From NCBI GenBank assembly GCA_019918135.1, contig WBZZ01003927.1, positions 37,501 to 67,500 of the forward strand: a stretch of 30,000 nucleotides of DNA, read 5' to 3'. This document shows positions 29,859 through 30,000 of the stretch, piece by piece. Both the position numbers and the translations under genes were made by a program. This DNA is from Paulinella micropora (taxonomy: Eukaryota; Cercozoa; Imbricatea; Euglyphida; Paulinellidae). The notes under the pieces are model-generated. The model made no database searches. It saw only the letters and a program-made list of their open reading frames with translations, and was not told where the DNA came from. Positions within the stretch are counted from its first letter, which is position 1, and each line of letters begins with the position of its first letter.

Positions 29859-29948
29859 TGGCTAGTTGCAGCAGCGAGCGGTTAGTACTTATTTACCGAG
29901 ATGGCAGACATATCGTAGCGGAAGTAGAGCGCGGGAATGCGGTAGCGC
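28539..29948 (-). CDS. Erv46/ERGIC3-like ER-Golgi cargo receptor, C-terminal exons
   Basis: Exons in sense: 29948-29897 (RYRIPALYFRYDMSAIS), 29768-29721 (VRFSETRSSMAHFLVQ), 29386-29345 (ICAIIGGVFTVLGL) and 28607-28539 (VSGMVNTTVKSMM...AEIGKLG, stop). All join in phase 0 through GT-AG introns. The order 'FRYDlSpi-V+f.E...-F.-CAIiGG.FTv.Gl' followed by a basic tail is the C-terminal end of the Erv41/Erv46 (ERGIC2/3) family, which cycles between ER and Golgi in COPII vesicles; ICAIIGGVFTVLGLV belongs to its second membrane helix. The upstream exons lie beyond the window. The three introns hold (CT)24 with TACTAAC near the donor, (CATA)n, and GATA repeats plus LINE copy D. Identification rests on recall of the family, not on alignment. 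Confidence 0.75.
28608..29344 (-). other. Erv46-like last intron with GATA repeats and LINE tail
   Basis: The donor CTG|GTTCAATG is followed by a C-rich run (G-run on +, about 29311-29332), GATA/GACA tracts (29129-29210), LINE copy D, more GATA (28611-28700), and acceptor CTATCAG. Confidence 0.65.
28700..29128 (-). mobile_element. LINE-tail retroposon, copy D
   Basis: About 430 bp nearly identical to copy A (535-950). In sense it starts GCACCTGATTTTGCCATC directly after GATA/TATC repeat and ends ATCTCATC before TATC repeat, so both ends lie in microsatellite. Small length differences from copy A occur in the AGAAGAGGA run. Confidence 0.8.
29387..29896. repeat. CATA and CT microsatellites in Erv46-like introns
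   Basis: A TATG/CATA tract lies at about 29589-29660, inside intron 29387-29720. A pure (CT)24 tract lies at 29809-29856, inside intron 29769-29896. The rest of 29400-29585 is unique DNA with three imperfect repeats of 'GTGTGCCAACTGT(A/T)GCATGTACAT', about 65 bp apart. Confidence 0.75.
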
Positions 29949-30000
29949 CTGACACGCACACAGGGAAATGGGTAGATACGTAGGTAGGTAAGGAAGTAGG

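Overview
The window looks like nuclear DNA of a microbial eukaryote, most likely an alga or other protist. It has spliced genes with GT-AG introns, non-LTR and Ty1/Copia retroelement debris, very abundant tetranucleotide microsatellites, an interstitial TTAGGG-type telomere tract, and no bacterial operon structure. TTAGGG repeats and the style of the left-hand gene (PAN/Apple modules, an 'FGDP...K.C.C' motif) recall stramenopile or haptophyte proteins. This is inference from memory; no lineage is proven.

Left region (1-10.3 kb): one large GC-rich + strand gene, open at both window edges of its model, rebuilt here as about 14 exons between 1869 and 10052. Almost all introns are phase 0 (typically CAG|GT...AG|), and most are filled with a different simple repeat (TATGTC, CTAC, CTAT, CATA, GATG, TATG, CTT). 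The product is Cys-rich with PAN-like modules, followed by a helical C-terminal part with one hydrophobic segment, so it is probably secreted or membrane bound. Its introns and upstream DNA hold 5'-truncated retroposons that sit inside (GATA)n/(CTAT)n tracts. The largest is a LINE 3' end at 6.94-8.51 kb.

Middle region (10.2-21.7 kb): AT-richer mobile-element DNA. A Copia gag-protease fragment (10.2-12.1 kb, minus) contains a telomere-like tract. A block with six imperfect hairpins follows (12.6-13.5 kb), then a Copia GAG-pre-integrase fragment. Next is a multi-exon minus gene (14.1-18.4 kb) of a DUF7869-like type, recognised by its DGMDQAK, MDN..N.DNK and GHTHADVDQQFS motifs and broken by frameshifts and stops. 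A divergent + strand multi-exon gene (18.9-20.3 kb) and a convergent minus gene (20.5-21.6 kb) complete it. Across 12.5-20.5 kb the same roughly 23-bp palindrome (arms GTCGGAGTAG / CTACTCCGAC, 3-nt centre), usually edged by A- and T-runs, occurs 14 times, mostly in predicted introns or between genes. I see it nowhere else in the window, and it is the best candidate for something undescribed.

Right region (21.7-30 kb): a decayed Copia element (minus) with gag, zinc knuckles, DSGAS protease and integrase but no reverse transcriptase. It is preceded by two 312-bp direct repeats in the position of a promoter or LTR. After about 1.5 kb of AT-rich DNA without genes come the last four exons of a minus-strand Erv46/ERGIC3-like gene (28.5-29.95 kb). 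Its last intron carries another copy of the LINE 3' end inside GATA repeats, and its stop codon lies in a 42-bp unit repeated three times.
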